A stretch of 64,000 nt of DNA, taken from assembly GCF_900112305.1 (NCBI RefSeq), contig NZ_FOKT01000012.1, positions 1 through 64,000 of the forward strand. Direction: 5' to 3'. This document shows positions 1-8,412 of the stretch, in pieces. How positions within the stretch are numbered: position 1 is the first letter of the stretch; each line of letters opens with the position of its first letter. The position numbers were made by a program, and so were the translations under genes. The DNA comes from Microbulbifer thermotolerans (lineage in GTDB: Bacteria; Pseudomonadota; Gammaproteobacteria; Pseudomonadales; Cellvibrionaceae). The notes beneath the pieces are model-generated. The model was not told the DNA's origin and did no database searches. It saw only the letters and a program-made list of their open reading frames with translations.

Positions 1-385
1 GCTGCAGGCCGCGACGGATTTGCTCCAGCAGCTGGGATTGCTGTTCCGCCAACTGGTTTTCACCCAGAGGGTTTTCCTCGATGATCAGGCGGTTTTCCCG
101 CAGGGCCAGATACACCTGCCGGTGCCTGTCGCTCAGATGGCTCGGCGCCTCTGCGTGGAGGGTGATGGAGTTGTGGCTTTCTGCGGTATGCAGGCTGCGC
201 GCAGAAGGGTCGGGATATTTTTTGTCGAAGGCGAGGAATTGCTCGTAAATCTGATCGAGTACGTCCGTGTCAAAAGTCTCCAGCAGGAGGTGGACGTCGA
301 GGTTTTGGGGCATCCCGGTGTGGTAGGTCCATCCCGCTCTCACCCGATAGCGAATTCCCCGGCGGTTTTCGACGCTCAAGTACAT
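1..385 (-). CDS. Hypothetical protein, 3' end outside window
   Basis: An open frame reads leftward from an ATG at 383-385 and leaves the window at base 1, giving the first 128 residues. The protein starts MYLSVENRRGIRYRVRAG and is rich in charged residues, with no signal peptide or membrane segment. A purine stretch (AAGGGA on the minus strand) lies just before the ATG. The opposite-strand frame over the same bases has low-complexity shadow character, so I favour the minus strand. I do not recognise the family, and with the C-terminus missing no function can be given. Confidence 0.5.
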   Translation of the reverse strand, partial: MYLSVENRRGIRYRVRAGWTYHTGMPQNLDVHLLLETFDTDVLDQIYEQFLAFDKKYPDPSARSLHTAESHNSITLHAEAPSHLSDRHRQVYLALRENRLIIEENPLGENQLAEQQSQLLEQIRRGLQ

Positions 386-989
386 AGACAATCCCTTGGC
401 CTGTTGTAAAAGCCAAATTTTAAATTAATGGAAAATTTTGGCAAAGGAGGGGGACTGTGATGAGTTACTAAAAATTAGCGAATAAGAGAATGCTTTTTAT
501 CAATTTAGCTACATTATTCGATATGTTTTAATTAATGCATGACTACGACATCCTCTCTGATGGTGGGGGGGCGGGGCTCTGCCGTTCAATTGTGCGAAAC
601 AAGGGCTCTAATTGATTCGCGAGGGAGATGTAGAGGGCTTCGCGGCGCTCCGGCAATGGGATAGGTTTTTCGAAAGGGCATGAATAAATCCTTACAACCC
701 CTGCCACTCTACTATTCGGTGGTTTCGAAATAGTCATCTCTCCACCCGTACTTTTGATCTGGGTGAGGAGTATCTTAGTTAGCAAGGGAAATCAGAGGCC
801 TCTTTGCGCTCCACAGCGGATGTGTAGCGTTGGAAGGTGGGGATTTCAATGAGGCCTCAATTTTCTCATGGCGGTGTGCTGAGTATCGCAATTGCGTTGG
901 GAACTGGCGCGGGGTTTGGCATAATCTGCACTGCTTTTAGATGTGTTTAAAAAATATACTATGCGCCGCTGACCCTGGCACCCAACTCT
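386..989. other. Intergenic region with a decayed repeat
   Basis: About 600 bases without a convincing gene. The left part (400-540) is A+T rich compared with the rest of the window and may hold the promoter of the leftward gene. The middle holds a degenerate copy of the dispersed palindromic repeat (656-742). The only open frame of note, 543-785 on the minus strand, runs through that repeat and is not believed. The right part leads into the permease gene; I see no strong ribosome-binding site. Confidence 0.6.
656..742. repeat. Degenerate core of the dispersed palindromic repeat
   Basis: Two inverted TTTCGAAA boxes lie about 47 bp apart, flanked by ATAGG on the left and by AATAGTC on the right, as in the full copies near 21.8 and 23.1 kb where the boxes are about 53 bp apart. 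The loop between them has diverged strongly and the outer ends are not recognisable, so this is an old copy. Confidence 0.5.
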
Positions 990-2717
990 ATGACGCTTTC
1001 CCAATTCTTTGTCGCCGCTATTTTTATTCTGGTCATCGGCACCCTGATCTTTACCCGTTTCCGCCCTTCACTCATCTTCGCGTCCGCCGCCGGGGCCTGC
1101 TTTCTAACGGGTGTGGTGCCGGTAGAGCTGGCGCTGCAGAAAGGGGCCAACCCAGGGCTGGTGACGCTGGTTGTGTTGCTGCTGGTGTCGGTGGGGCTGG
1201 AAAAGGCGCGCTGGTTGAGAACGATATCCGACGGCCTGATCAATGGGTCTCTCAAGGCCAGTTTGGTGCGCCTTACCACGGCGACCGCACTGAGCTCCGC
1301 TTTCCTCAACAACACCGCGGTGGTTGCGGCCCTGGCATCCAGCGTCAAGGCACAGCGGCGCCACCCGGCGGCCAAGCTGCTGCTGCCGCTGTCTTACGCG
1401 GCTATTCTCGGCGGCACCCTGACGCTGATCGGTACTTCCACCAACTTGATCGTGAACAGCTTCGTGGTGGACCGCGGGGTGCCGGGGCTGGATTTCTTTG
1501 CCTTTCTTCCGGTGGGTGTGGCGGCGGCGCTGGTGGGGCTGTTGGTATTGTTGCTGTGTAACCGCCTGTTGCCGGCGGGGCCGGTCACGGATGAGCCGGT
1601 GACAGAGTATTTGCTGGAGGCGGAAGTGGTGGGCGATGCGCCCCTCGACGGCAAAACTGTGGAGCAGAACGGATTGCGGCGCCTGGAGACCCTCTATTTG
1701 GTGGAGATTGTGCGCGACGGGCATGTGATCAGCCCGGTGGCGCCCACGGAGGTGATCAAGTCCGGCGACAAGCTCATATTCAGTGGTGATGTGCGCGACC
1801 TGGGGCGGTTGCAGGATATCCAGGGATTGCGGGTGTTTGCCCTGGAGGACAAGGCGCTCGACATCGATTTGACCGAGGTGGTGATTTCGCCCAGCTCCAG
1901 CATTCTCGGACAGACCCTAAAAAGCTGCCAGTTCCGCACCCGTTTTGATGCCGCCGTGGTGGCCATGCGTCGCGGCGGTGAACGGTTGTCTGGCAAGCTG
2001 GGAGAAATCGAGTTGCGTGCCGGGGACGCCTTGCTGCTGGCGGTGGGGCCGGATTTCAAACACCATCTGAACATCGACAAGAACTTCTATGTGATCAGTG
2101 GAAGGGAGGTGCGCCGTGAGCTGTCCCGGCGCGACAACTGGCTGCTGGGGCTGGGTTTTGGCGCTGTAGTGGCAGGTGCGGCGCTGGGCTGGTTTTCGCT
2201 GTTAAAGGGGTTGGTGTTACTCCTCGCTGGTATGCTCTGTCTGGGCATTGTTTCCACCGCCGAGTTACAGCGGCGTTTTCCCTTCCAGATCTGGCTGATT
2301 ATCGCCTGTGCACTGGTGCTGGCGGAGGCCTTTGCCGGCAGCGGGCTGGCGGATGTACTGGCCGGGGGATTGCGCGATCTGCTGCAGGGCTGGGGGCCAC
2401 TGGCAGGCCTGGTGGGGATTTTCCTGCTGACGCTAGCGCTGACCGAGCTGATGACCAACAATGCCGCCGCCGCGCTGACTTTCCCCCTAGGGTGGAGCCT
2501 GGCGGAGAGTTTCGGCGTGAGTTGGATGCCTTTTGCGATGGCGGTGGCCTACGGGGCCAGCGCCAGTTTCCTGACCCCTTTTGGTTATCAGACCAACCTG
2601 ATGGTGCAGAACCTCGGCGGCTATCACCTGCGCGACTTTATACGGGCGGGATTGCCGCTGACGGTGGCTTATTCCGTGACGGTGCTGGCTTTGTTGCCGC
2701 TGGTATTTCCCTTTTGA
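990..2717 (+). CDS. SLC13-family permease with two RCK_C (TrkA-C) domains
   Basis: An inner-membrane transporter of 575 residues, the usual length for this class. The first ~190 residues are hydrophobic helices and include the sodium/substrate loop IGTSTNLIVN (about 151-160). Two soluble RCK_C domains follow at about 205-285 and 290-365. A second helical half ends with the paired loop TPFGYQTNLMV, preceded by TELMTNNAAAALTFP. This split arrangement is typical of SLC13/DASS-like anion permeases that carry regulatory TrkA-C domains. Substrates in the family include sulfate and dicarboxylates; the sequence does not say which applies. The start is the first ATG in the frame and has only a weak ribosome-binding site, so it is slightly uncertain. 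The gene stands alone. Confidence 0.88.
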   Translation: MTLSQFFVAAIFILVIGTLIFTRFRPSLIFASAAGACFLTGVVPVELALQKGANPGLVTLVVLLLVSVGLEKARWLRTISDGLINGSLKASLVRLTTATALSSAFLNNTAVVAALASSVKAQRRHPAAKLLLPLSYAAILGGTLTLIGTSTNLIVNSFVVDRGVPGLDFFAFLPVGVAAALVGLLVLLLCNRLLPAGPVTDEPVTEYLLEAEVVGDAPLDGKTVEQNGLRRLETLYLVEIVRDGHVISPVAPTEVIKSGDKLIFSGDVRDLGRLQDIQGLRVFALEDKALDIDLTEVVISPSSSILGQTLKSCQFRTRFDAAVVAMRRGGERLSGKLGEIELRAGDALLLAVGPDFKHHLNIDKNFYVISGREVRRELSRRDNWLLGLGFGAVVAGAALGWFSLLKGLVLLLAGMLCLGIVSTAELQRRFPFQIWLIIACALVLAEAFAGSGLADVLAGGLRDLLQGWGPLAGLVGIFLLTLALTELMTNNAAAALTFPLGWSLAESFGVSWMPFAMAVAYGASASFLTPFGYQTNLMVQNLGGYHLRDFIRAGLPLTVAYSVTVLALLPLVFPF

Positions 2718-2797
2718 GAAATAAAAAAAAGCCGAGCCTGGGCGCCGAAAAGTGTAAAAACTGGCGGTCGGGAGCAGTGCGGGGTTGATGCCAGAAA

Positions 2798-3190
2798 ATG
2801 AACGGAGGAGCAGTCTTTTTGCCGGTCGCCAAGCGCTTATTTGTCGTGGAGGAACATAAAAACCCCTCCATCGATTACTTCATCGCGCCTTACCTGCGAG
2901 AACTGGGCGTATCCCCCGTGTACTGCGCTTTTTCGCAGGTGCCCCCGCCGGAGCAGCTGCAAGGTGCCGGGGTGATTTTTGTGCGCTATGTACCTGCCAA
3001 CTGGAGCGCCCTGGTGGAGCGCTGCCGGGACAGAATCGCCAGCGTGTACTTCTTTATGGATGATGACCTCTTTGACTGGCGGGCCTTCGCAGCTATGCCG
3101 CTGCACTACCAAATGAAAATCTTGCGGCTCAGCTGGTCGGGTCGCAAGTGGCTGGCGTCGGTTTCTGGCGTTTTTGCAACAAGTGTTTGA
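2798..3190 (+). pseudogene. Truncated glycosyltransferase-like fragment
   Basis: A 130-residue frame encodes the N-terminal part of what looks like a glycosyltransferase-type protein: a Rossmann-like start (residues 10-60, FVVEEHKNPSIDYFIAPYL) and an acidic motif VYFFMDDDLFDW near residues 88-99, which resembles the conserved DDDL motif of some surface-polysaccharide transferases. These proteins are normally well over 250 residues, but this frame stops at 3190. A different frame continues with helix-like sequence to about 3275, which suggests a frameshift or deletion. It lies just upstream of a truncated capsule export gene. The assignment rests on motif impression only. Confidence 0.45.
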
Positions 3191-3628
3191 AAAAATAATC
3201 GCGGTGCGGGAACAGTGGCAGAAGGCGATTCGGGGAATTCCCCGCAGCTATAAATGCAGTGTTTTATATCTATAGTTGGGGGAAGTCAGAGTGCTGGAAA
3301 CAGTGAGACGGATTATCCGCTTATTTTGACAGTGCCCCTGTGGCTGCTGGAGCTGTTGTCTTGGTGCAAGAGTTTTAAAAACAATTCGATGAACGGCAAT
3401 TACTGACTGAACCTGTGCAGTTTGTATGCGGCATGGGTTGTGCTGGCGCAAGTGTTGTTTTGTTTCCGCTTACTGTTGTTGGTGTCTTTTGTATTGGCCT
3501 CGGGCTGGCGGGTAGCGATTATTTCGCCGAGGCTTTAGCCGCGAAATAGATCGGAGCGGGTTGATTTATTGGCAGTCGTATAGGTAGTTACAGGCGATTA
3601 CACGCAGGGAAAACACGGGATCACCGCT
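3191..3628 (+). other. Decayed sequence between two capsule-type gene remnants
   Basis: No intact frame is present. Short stop-bounded stretches look protein-like: about 3165-3276 (a charged helix) and about 3405-3540 (a hydrophobic stretch containing LLLLVSFVLASGWRVAII). From about 3584 the frame of the downstream KpsS-like gene is already open without a good start codon. This pattern fits a deleted or rearranged polysaccharide locus rather than a regulatory region. Confidence 0.45.
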
Positions 3629-4651
3629 GTGCTTGTGTATGGGGATTGCCGCCTCTACCACCGCCTGGCGCGGCAGGTGTGTAAAGAACTGGGGGTGTTC
3701 TTCGGGGTTTTCGAAGAGGGCTATTTGCGCCCGGATTTCGTCACCTTGGAGTGGGGCGGTGTCAACGCTTATTCCGGCACCGACTGGTCTCGCCCGGCTA
3801 TCGACAGTTATCGTTCGGTTGGGCGCTGCGGCCCCTCCCGCAAAATCGGGCTCACCTTTTGGCAGCGGGCTTGGTTCGCGATTGCCTATTACCTGAGTGC
3901 GCGCTTCCATCGCGCCCGTTTTCCCCACTACCAACACCATCGCAACCGGGACTGGAAAGCGGAAACCGGTTACTGGTTGCTGAGTTTCTGGCGCAAGGGG
4001 CTGTACAAAGTGACTCAGCGGCGGATACTGCCGCGGTTAGTCAGTAATTTTTCCGGACGCTTTTTCCTGTTTCCGCTACAGACATGCGACGATTTCCAGA
4101 TCCGCACTCATTCGGACCTGCTGTCGATCGAGCATTCGATCGATGTGGTTATCACCTCTTTTGCCGCCAATGCGCCACAGGGTGAGTTGCTGGTGATCAA
4201 GCACCACCCCATGGACAGAGGCTTCCGCCACTACGGAAAGCTGATTGATACCCTGGCGCGGCAGCGGGGAGTGGGAGACCGCGTTGTCTACTGTCACGAT
4301 CTGCACCTGCCCAGCCTGTTGAAGCACGCGAGGGGTGTGGTGACTATCAACAGTACCGTGGGCATTTCCGCCCTGTTGCACGGGGTGCCGACCAAAGTGC
4401 TGGGCCGCGCCCTTTACGATATGCCCGGCCTCACTCACCAGGGGGACCTGCACGGCTTCTGGCGGCATCCCGATCCCGTGGACCAGGCTCTCTTCCGCCG
4501 TTTCCGCACTTATCTGTACGAGCGGACCCAACTGGACGGCAGCTTCTTTAAATACATCGACATCACGGTAGAAGCGGCCTGTCACCAACTGCTGCCGGTA
4601 ATTGCCGCCAAGCCTGCGGCCGAGGCGATAGTTTCTGAGGCCGCTTACTGA
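3629..4651 (+). pseudogene. KpsS/LipB-like capsule polysaccharide protein, N-terminus missing
   Basis: 340 residues match the middle and C-terminal part of the Capsule_synth (KpsS/LipB) family, cytoplasmic proteins of capsule synthesis and export. Diagnostic stretches are VYGDCRLYHRLARQV at the very start, FEEGYLRPDFVTLEWGGVN (about 33-51), KHHPMDRG (about 191-198) and INSTVGISALLHGVPTKVLG (about 233-252). The annotated GTG lies inside a conserved strand: family members have roughly 60-90 more residues before YGDCR, and here the frame is blocked by a TAG at 3581-3583. The gene is therefore probably truncated and may be non-functional. No kps/wza export genes are nearby. Confidence 0.7.
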
Positions 4652-4854
4652 CAGAGGCCGGCCGCTATATGGCTGCGGGTGGTTTTGCCCGTTAAGCTGT
4701 TGCGGCGTGCCTCCTGTCTATGGAACCACTGGCGCTTGGTCTACCATTATCTGAGCCGGCTAAAATATATGCTGCCGGTTCCGTTAGAACCTGTTAGACT
4801 GCGCGGCCTTTTACCCCCGCCGTACCGGCGCCCGGCAGGGCGCACTGGCTCCAA

Positions 4855-6624
4855 GTGAACTCCGAAATGACCGATACCCCCAACGCTCCCAGCTTTGACC
4901 AGTTGGGTCTGCCGACGCAAATACTCAGCGCCCTTGAGAAGCTGGGCTATGAAAGTCCCTCGCCGATTCAGGCTCAGACCATTCCTTCTCTGCTGGAAGG
5001 CCGTGATGTGCTGGGGCAGGCGCAGACCGGCACTGGCAAGACCGCCGCTTTTGCGCTGCCCTTGCTGGCACAGCTCGACCTCAGCGAGCGCCGCGTACAG
5101 GCGCTGGTGCTGGCGCCGACCCGCGAATTGGCAATCCAGGTGGCGGAGGCCTGCCAGTCCTACGCCGCCAACTTGAAGGGCTTTCATGTGGCGCCGATTT
5201 ACGGCGGCGCCGACTACCGTGGCCAGATGCAGCAACTGAAACGCGGTGTGCAGCTGGTGGTGGGTACCCCCGGGCGGGTGATGGACCATATGCGCCGCGG
5301 TTCCCTGGATCTCTCCGGTTTGAAGACACTGGTTCTGGATGAAGCCGATGAGATGTTGCGCATGGGATTTATCGACGATGTGCAGTGGGTGCTGGAGCAA
5401 ATCCCGGAAGAGCGCCAGGTGGCGCTTTTCTCCGCCACCATGCCGAAGGAAATTGCGCGCATTGCTCGCGAGCACCTGCGAGAGCCGGTGGAAGTGAAAA
5501 TCCGCGTAAAGACGGAGACCGCCGAGACCATTCGCCAGCGCTACTGGCCGGTGGGCGGTCTGCACAAGCTGGATGCGCTGACCCGGATTCTCGAGGCGGA
5601 ACCGGTGGACGGCACCATTATCTTCGTGCGTACCAAAAACAGCACCGTGGAGCTGGCCGATAAGCTCACTGCGCGGGGTTTTGCAGTCGCTGCCTTGAAT
5701 GGCGATATGGCACAGAACCTGCGCGAGGCGGTGATCGACAAGCTGAAAAAAGGCGCACTGGATATTGTGGTGGCCACCGATGTGGCCGCCCGAGGCCTGG
5801 ATGTGGCGCGTATCAGCCATGTAATCAACTACGACATCCCCTACGATGCCGAGGCCTATATCCACCGCATTGGCCGCACCGGCCGCGCCGGACGCGAAGG
5901 GGATGCGATTCTGTTTGTCGCCCCGCGGGAGCGGCGCATGCTGCGGATTATCGAAAAGGCCACGAAAAAGCCCATTGAACAGCTGGAACTGCCCAGCGCC
6001 GCGGCGGTGAATAGTGCGCGTATGGAACGCTTCCGCGGGCGTATTACCGAAACCCTTGAAGGGCAGACAGACCTTGCCCCCTACCGCCAACTGGTGGAGG
6101 AGTATTTGGCTCACAACGAACGGGACCCTTTGGATGTCGCTGCGGCTCTTGCCGCTATGGTTCAGGGTGACCAGCCGCTGTTAATCAAGGAAGAGGAACG
6201 CAAGCCGCGCAAGAAAAGAGAGCGTGGCGACGACAACTTCGAGAGCCGCAAAATGGCCCGAAGGGCGGATTCCAAAGACAGGTTCAACAAGGGCGAGTAC
6301 GAGAAAGATAAGAAGATGCCGCCGCCCGATGAAGGGCTGGAGCGTTTCCGTATCGAAGTGGGACGCGAGCACGGCGTACGCCCGGGCAATATCGTCGGAG
6401 CCATCGCCAACGAAGTGGATCTGGACAGCTCCTATATTGGCCGAATTGAGATTTACTCCGAGTACACCACGGTGGACTTGCCGGAAGGTATGCCGAAGGA
6501 GGTGTTTCTGCACTTAAAGCAGGTGCGGGTAGCCGGCCGACCGATGAAGATTTCCCGCCTCGGGGAGCGGTCTGGAAGGTCCAAGGCAAAGCCCCGCGGG
6601 GGACGCAGGGCAAAGCGCCAGTAA
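4855..6624 (+). CDS. deaD: DEAD-box ATP-dependent RNA helicase DeaD/CsdA
   Basis: Unwinds RNA during ribosome assembly and mRNA turnover, notably in the cold. The 589-residue protein shows all helicase motifs in order: Q motif, AQTGTGKT (Walker A), PTRELAIQ, GTPGR, DEAD (VLDEADEML), SAT, then VATDVAARGLDV and HRIGRTGRAG in the second RecA domain (to about residue 370). A basic linker (about 445-490, KPRKKRERGDD) leads to a DbpA-type RNA-binding domain (about 490-560), and the tail is Arg/Lys rich. The start is a GTG; an ATG four codons downstream (4867) is a possible alternative. It converges with the cytochrome b561 gene across a short hairpin. Confidence 0.96.
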   Translation: MNSEMTDTPNAPSFDQLGLPTQILSALEKLGYESPSPIQAQTIPSLLEGRDVLGQAQTGTGKTAAFALPLLAQLDLSERRVQALVLAPTRELAIQVAEACQSYAANLKGFHVAPIYGGADYRGQMQQLKRGVQLVVGTPGRVMDHMRRGSLDLSGLKTLVLDEADEMLRMGFIDDVQWVLEQIPEERQVALFSATMPKEIARIAREHLREPVEVKIRVKTETAETIRQRYWPVGGLHKLDALTRILEAEPVDGTIIFVRTKNSTVELADKLTARGFAVAALNGDMAQNLREAVIDKLKKGALDIVVATDVAARGLDVARISHVINYDIPYDAEAYIHRIGRTGRAGREGDAILFVAPRERRMLRIIEKATKKPIEQLELPSAAAVNSARMERFRGRITETLEGQTDLAPYRQLVEEYLAHNERDPLDVAAALAAMVQGDQPLLIKEEERKPRKKRERGDDNFESRKMARRADSKDRFNKGEYEKDKKMPPPDEGLERFRIEVGREHGVRPGNIVGAIANEVDLDSSYIGRIEIYSEYTTVDLPEGMPKEVFLHLKQVRVAGRPMKISRLGERSGRSKAKPRGGRRAKRQ

Positions 6625-6633
6625 GATCGGTAG

Positions 6634-6652
6634 TCGCGGCCTGAGGCCGCGA
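6634..6652. terminator. Hairpin between convergent deaD and cytochrome b561 genes
   Basis: Perfect 8-bp arms (TCGCGGCC/GGCCGCGA) around a 3-nt loop in the 36-bp gap between two convergent genes. There is no clear U tract on either strand, so its efficiency as a terminator is uncertain. Confidence 0.5.
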
Positions 6653-6660
6653 TCAGTGCT

Positions 6661-7200
6661 TTACCGCTGCGGCAACATGCGGGTCAGTGTGTTGTCCTTC
6701 TGCACAAAGTGGTGCCACAGGGCCGCCGCGATATGCAGTCCCACCAGAATCAACAGGGCTGGCCAAAAAACCTCTTTGTGTAAAAAGGCAATTTGTTTAC
6801 CCAGGTCCGGGTTTTTCTCCAGCAGGCGCGGCAGCGCAAACAAACCGAAGAATTCGGTATCGCGTCCAAATAGCTGGCGCATTGAAATACCGGAAAGCGG
6901 CATCACCAGCAGCACCAGATACAGCGCCCCGTGAAGCAGTGAGGACAGGGCGCGCTGCCAGCCCGGCCCTTCGACCTGGGGGCGTTTATGGCGGGCCCGC
7001 CAGTACAGGCGCAGCACTAGCAACAGCAGTACAGTGATACCCAGGGAGAAATGCAGCCGTACCAGCCAGCCGCGCATGGGGTCTTCGCGGTCGTAAAATT
7101 CGTGCAGCTCTACTGCGCCCCAGACGCACAGCAGCAGTATCACGAACAGCCAGTGCAGGCCCTTAGTTACCGGGTGCCATCCCGAATTCTGATCAGTCAT
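6661..7200 (-). CDS. Cytochrome b561 family membrane di-heme protein
   Basis: A 179-residue inner-membrane protein with four predicted helices, the size of the bacterial cytochrome b561 (CybB/YceJ) family, which moves electrons from quinol to acceptors such as superoxide or periplasmic partners. Likely heme ligands are H16 (KGLHW), H50 (VRLHFS), and histidines in the third and fourth helices (LLHGALY with H90, VGLHIAAALWHH). It ends with the usual short basic tail. It is transcribed alone, opposite to deaD. The family assignment is firm; the physiological partner cannot be read from the sequence. Confidence 0.92.
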   Translation of the reverse strand: MTDQNSGWHPVTKGLHWLFVILLLCVWGAVELHEFYDREDPMRGWLVRLHFSLGITVLLLLVLRLYWRARHKRPQVEGPGWQRALSSLLHGALYLVLLVMPLSGISMRQLFGRDTEFFGLFALPRLLEKNPDLGKQIAFLHKEVFWPALLILVGLHIAAALWHHFVQKDNTLTRMLPQR

Positions 7201-7345
7201 CGACAGTCTCCTCTTAAGCTATTGCAGTCATTCTAACCACATATTGAATACCGCCAAGGGGTAAGTGTTTGGTTTAAATTTCTTTACAGTTTGCCGTTAT
7301 CCCCTGCTGAGCGTTCAGTAACCCACTACAGGCCAGCTTAATCTG

Positions 7346-8263
7346 TTACACAGCACGGATATCATTGAGGGTGGCGAAGCAGGTATCCCGCGCGGTTTGC
7401 AAAAAGTCTTCAATGAATGCCTGCGTCAGCATTTCTTCCCGCACCGCTGCGTAGAGGGTGCTCCACAAACCCTGCTCCCCCAGGCGGAGCTGGTTGACAA
7501 ACCCTTTTTGCAGATACTCGTGCAGCGCCCAGTTCGGCAGCGCGCAAACGCCGCGACCACTGGCCGCGAGCTGTACCATCATCACCGTCAGTTCCGCCGT
7601 GCGCACATCGGCGGGTTCCACCCCGGCGGGGTCGAGAAAATGTTGGAAGATGTCCAGCCGCTCCCGTTCCACCGGGTAGGTGATTTGTATTTCCCCGGCC
7701 AAGTCCTCCGGTGACACCCAGCGCTTTTCCGCCAACGGATGCCTGCGGCTCAGTGCCAGCACCATTTCAAAGCGGAACAGCGGCTGGTAGTGAATCCCCT
7801 TCAAGTCCGGGTCTGGATTTGAGGTAACCACCAGATCCAGGTCGCCGCGCACCAGTGCCGGAAGAGGGGCGAAGTGGAAGCCACTGGACAGATCCAGTTC
7901 TACCTCCGGCCAGTTGTCCCGGTATTTGTCCAAAGTTGGCATCAGCCACTGGTAGCAACTGTGGCACTCAATGGCGATATTCAGCCGCCCGGCCTGGCCA
8001 CTGGCCAGCCGGGCCAGATCCCGCTGTGCCAGCGCCACTTGCGGCAGTATTTCGTCCGCCAGTTGCAGCAGGCGCAACCCGGCGCTGGTGAAGCGCAGTG
8101 GCCGCGACTTGCGCACAAACAGCGCTTGGCCGTGGCGGTCCTCCAGTTCGCGGAACAGGTGAGACAGGGCTGACTGGGTGAGATGTAAGCGCTCGGAGGC
8201 GCGCACCATACTGCCGGTTTCCCGCAAAGTCGTGAGGGCGCGCAAATGCCGCAGTTCAATCAT
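7346..8263 (-). CDS. metR: LysR-type regulator MetR
   Basis: A 305-residue LysR-type DNA-binding regulator. The N-terminal winged helix-turn-helix (about 1-60: LRALTTLRETGSMVRASERL, SALSHLFRELE) is nearly the signature of MetR, and a homocysteine-sensing periplasmic-binding-like domain follows. It is divergent from metE across a 149-bp gap, the classic arrangement in which MetR activates metE with homocysteine as co-regulator and represses itself. I looked for a TGAA-N5-TTCA MetR box in the gap and found only imperfect candidates. Confidence 0.93.
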   Translation of the reverse strand: MIELRHLRALTTLRETGSMVRASERLHLTQSALSHLFRELEDRHGQALFVRKSRPLRFTSAGLRLLQLADEILPQVALAQRDLARLASGQAGRLNIAIECHSCYQWLMPTLDKYRDNWPEVELDLSSGFHFAPLPALVRGDLDLVVTSNPDPDLKGIHYQPLFRFEMVLALSRRHPLAEKRWVSPEDLAGEIQITYPVERERLDIFQHFLDPAGVEPADVRTAELTVMMVQLAASGRGVCALPNWALHEYLQKGFVNQLRLGEQGLWSTLYAAVREEMLTQAFIEDFLQTARDTCFATLNDIRAV

Positions 8264-8412
8264 CTTTAGAAATATTCATGTTTCAGGCAAAAAATATGAA
8301 ATTGATTGAACACCTTTGCACCCGCAGAATCAATCCCGAATTCGCCCCCTCGCTCCCCTTGTTGGAGAGGGATCGCTCCTAATGAACATTGAAAAGACCT
8401 GGGGAATTACCA

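Noticed and set aside
543..785. 80-residue open frame on the minus strand
   Set aside because: It runs through the decayed repeat copy, lacks a convincing ribosome-binding site, and its residues (Pro/Arg/Ser-rich ends) look non-coding.
4747..6114. 455-residue frame antisense to deaD
   Set aside because: A shadow frame caused by high G+C codon bias; deaD has complete helicase motifs, and this frame is His/Gln/Gly-rich without domains.
8264..8412. MetR operator (TGAA-N5-TTCA)
   Set aside because: Several TGAA/TTCA half-sites are present in the metR-metE gap, but no pair has the right spacing, so no site is annotated.
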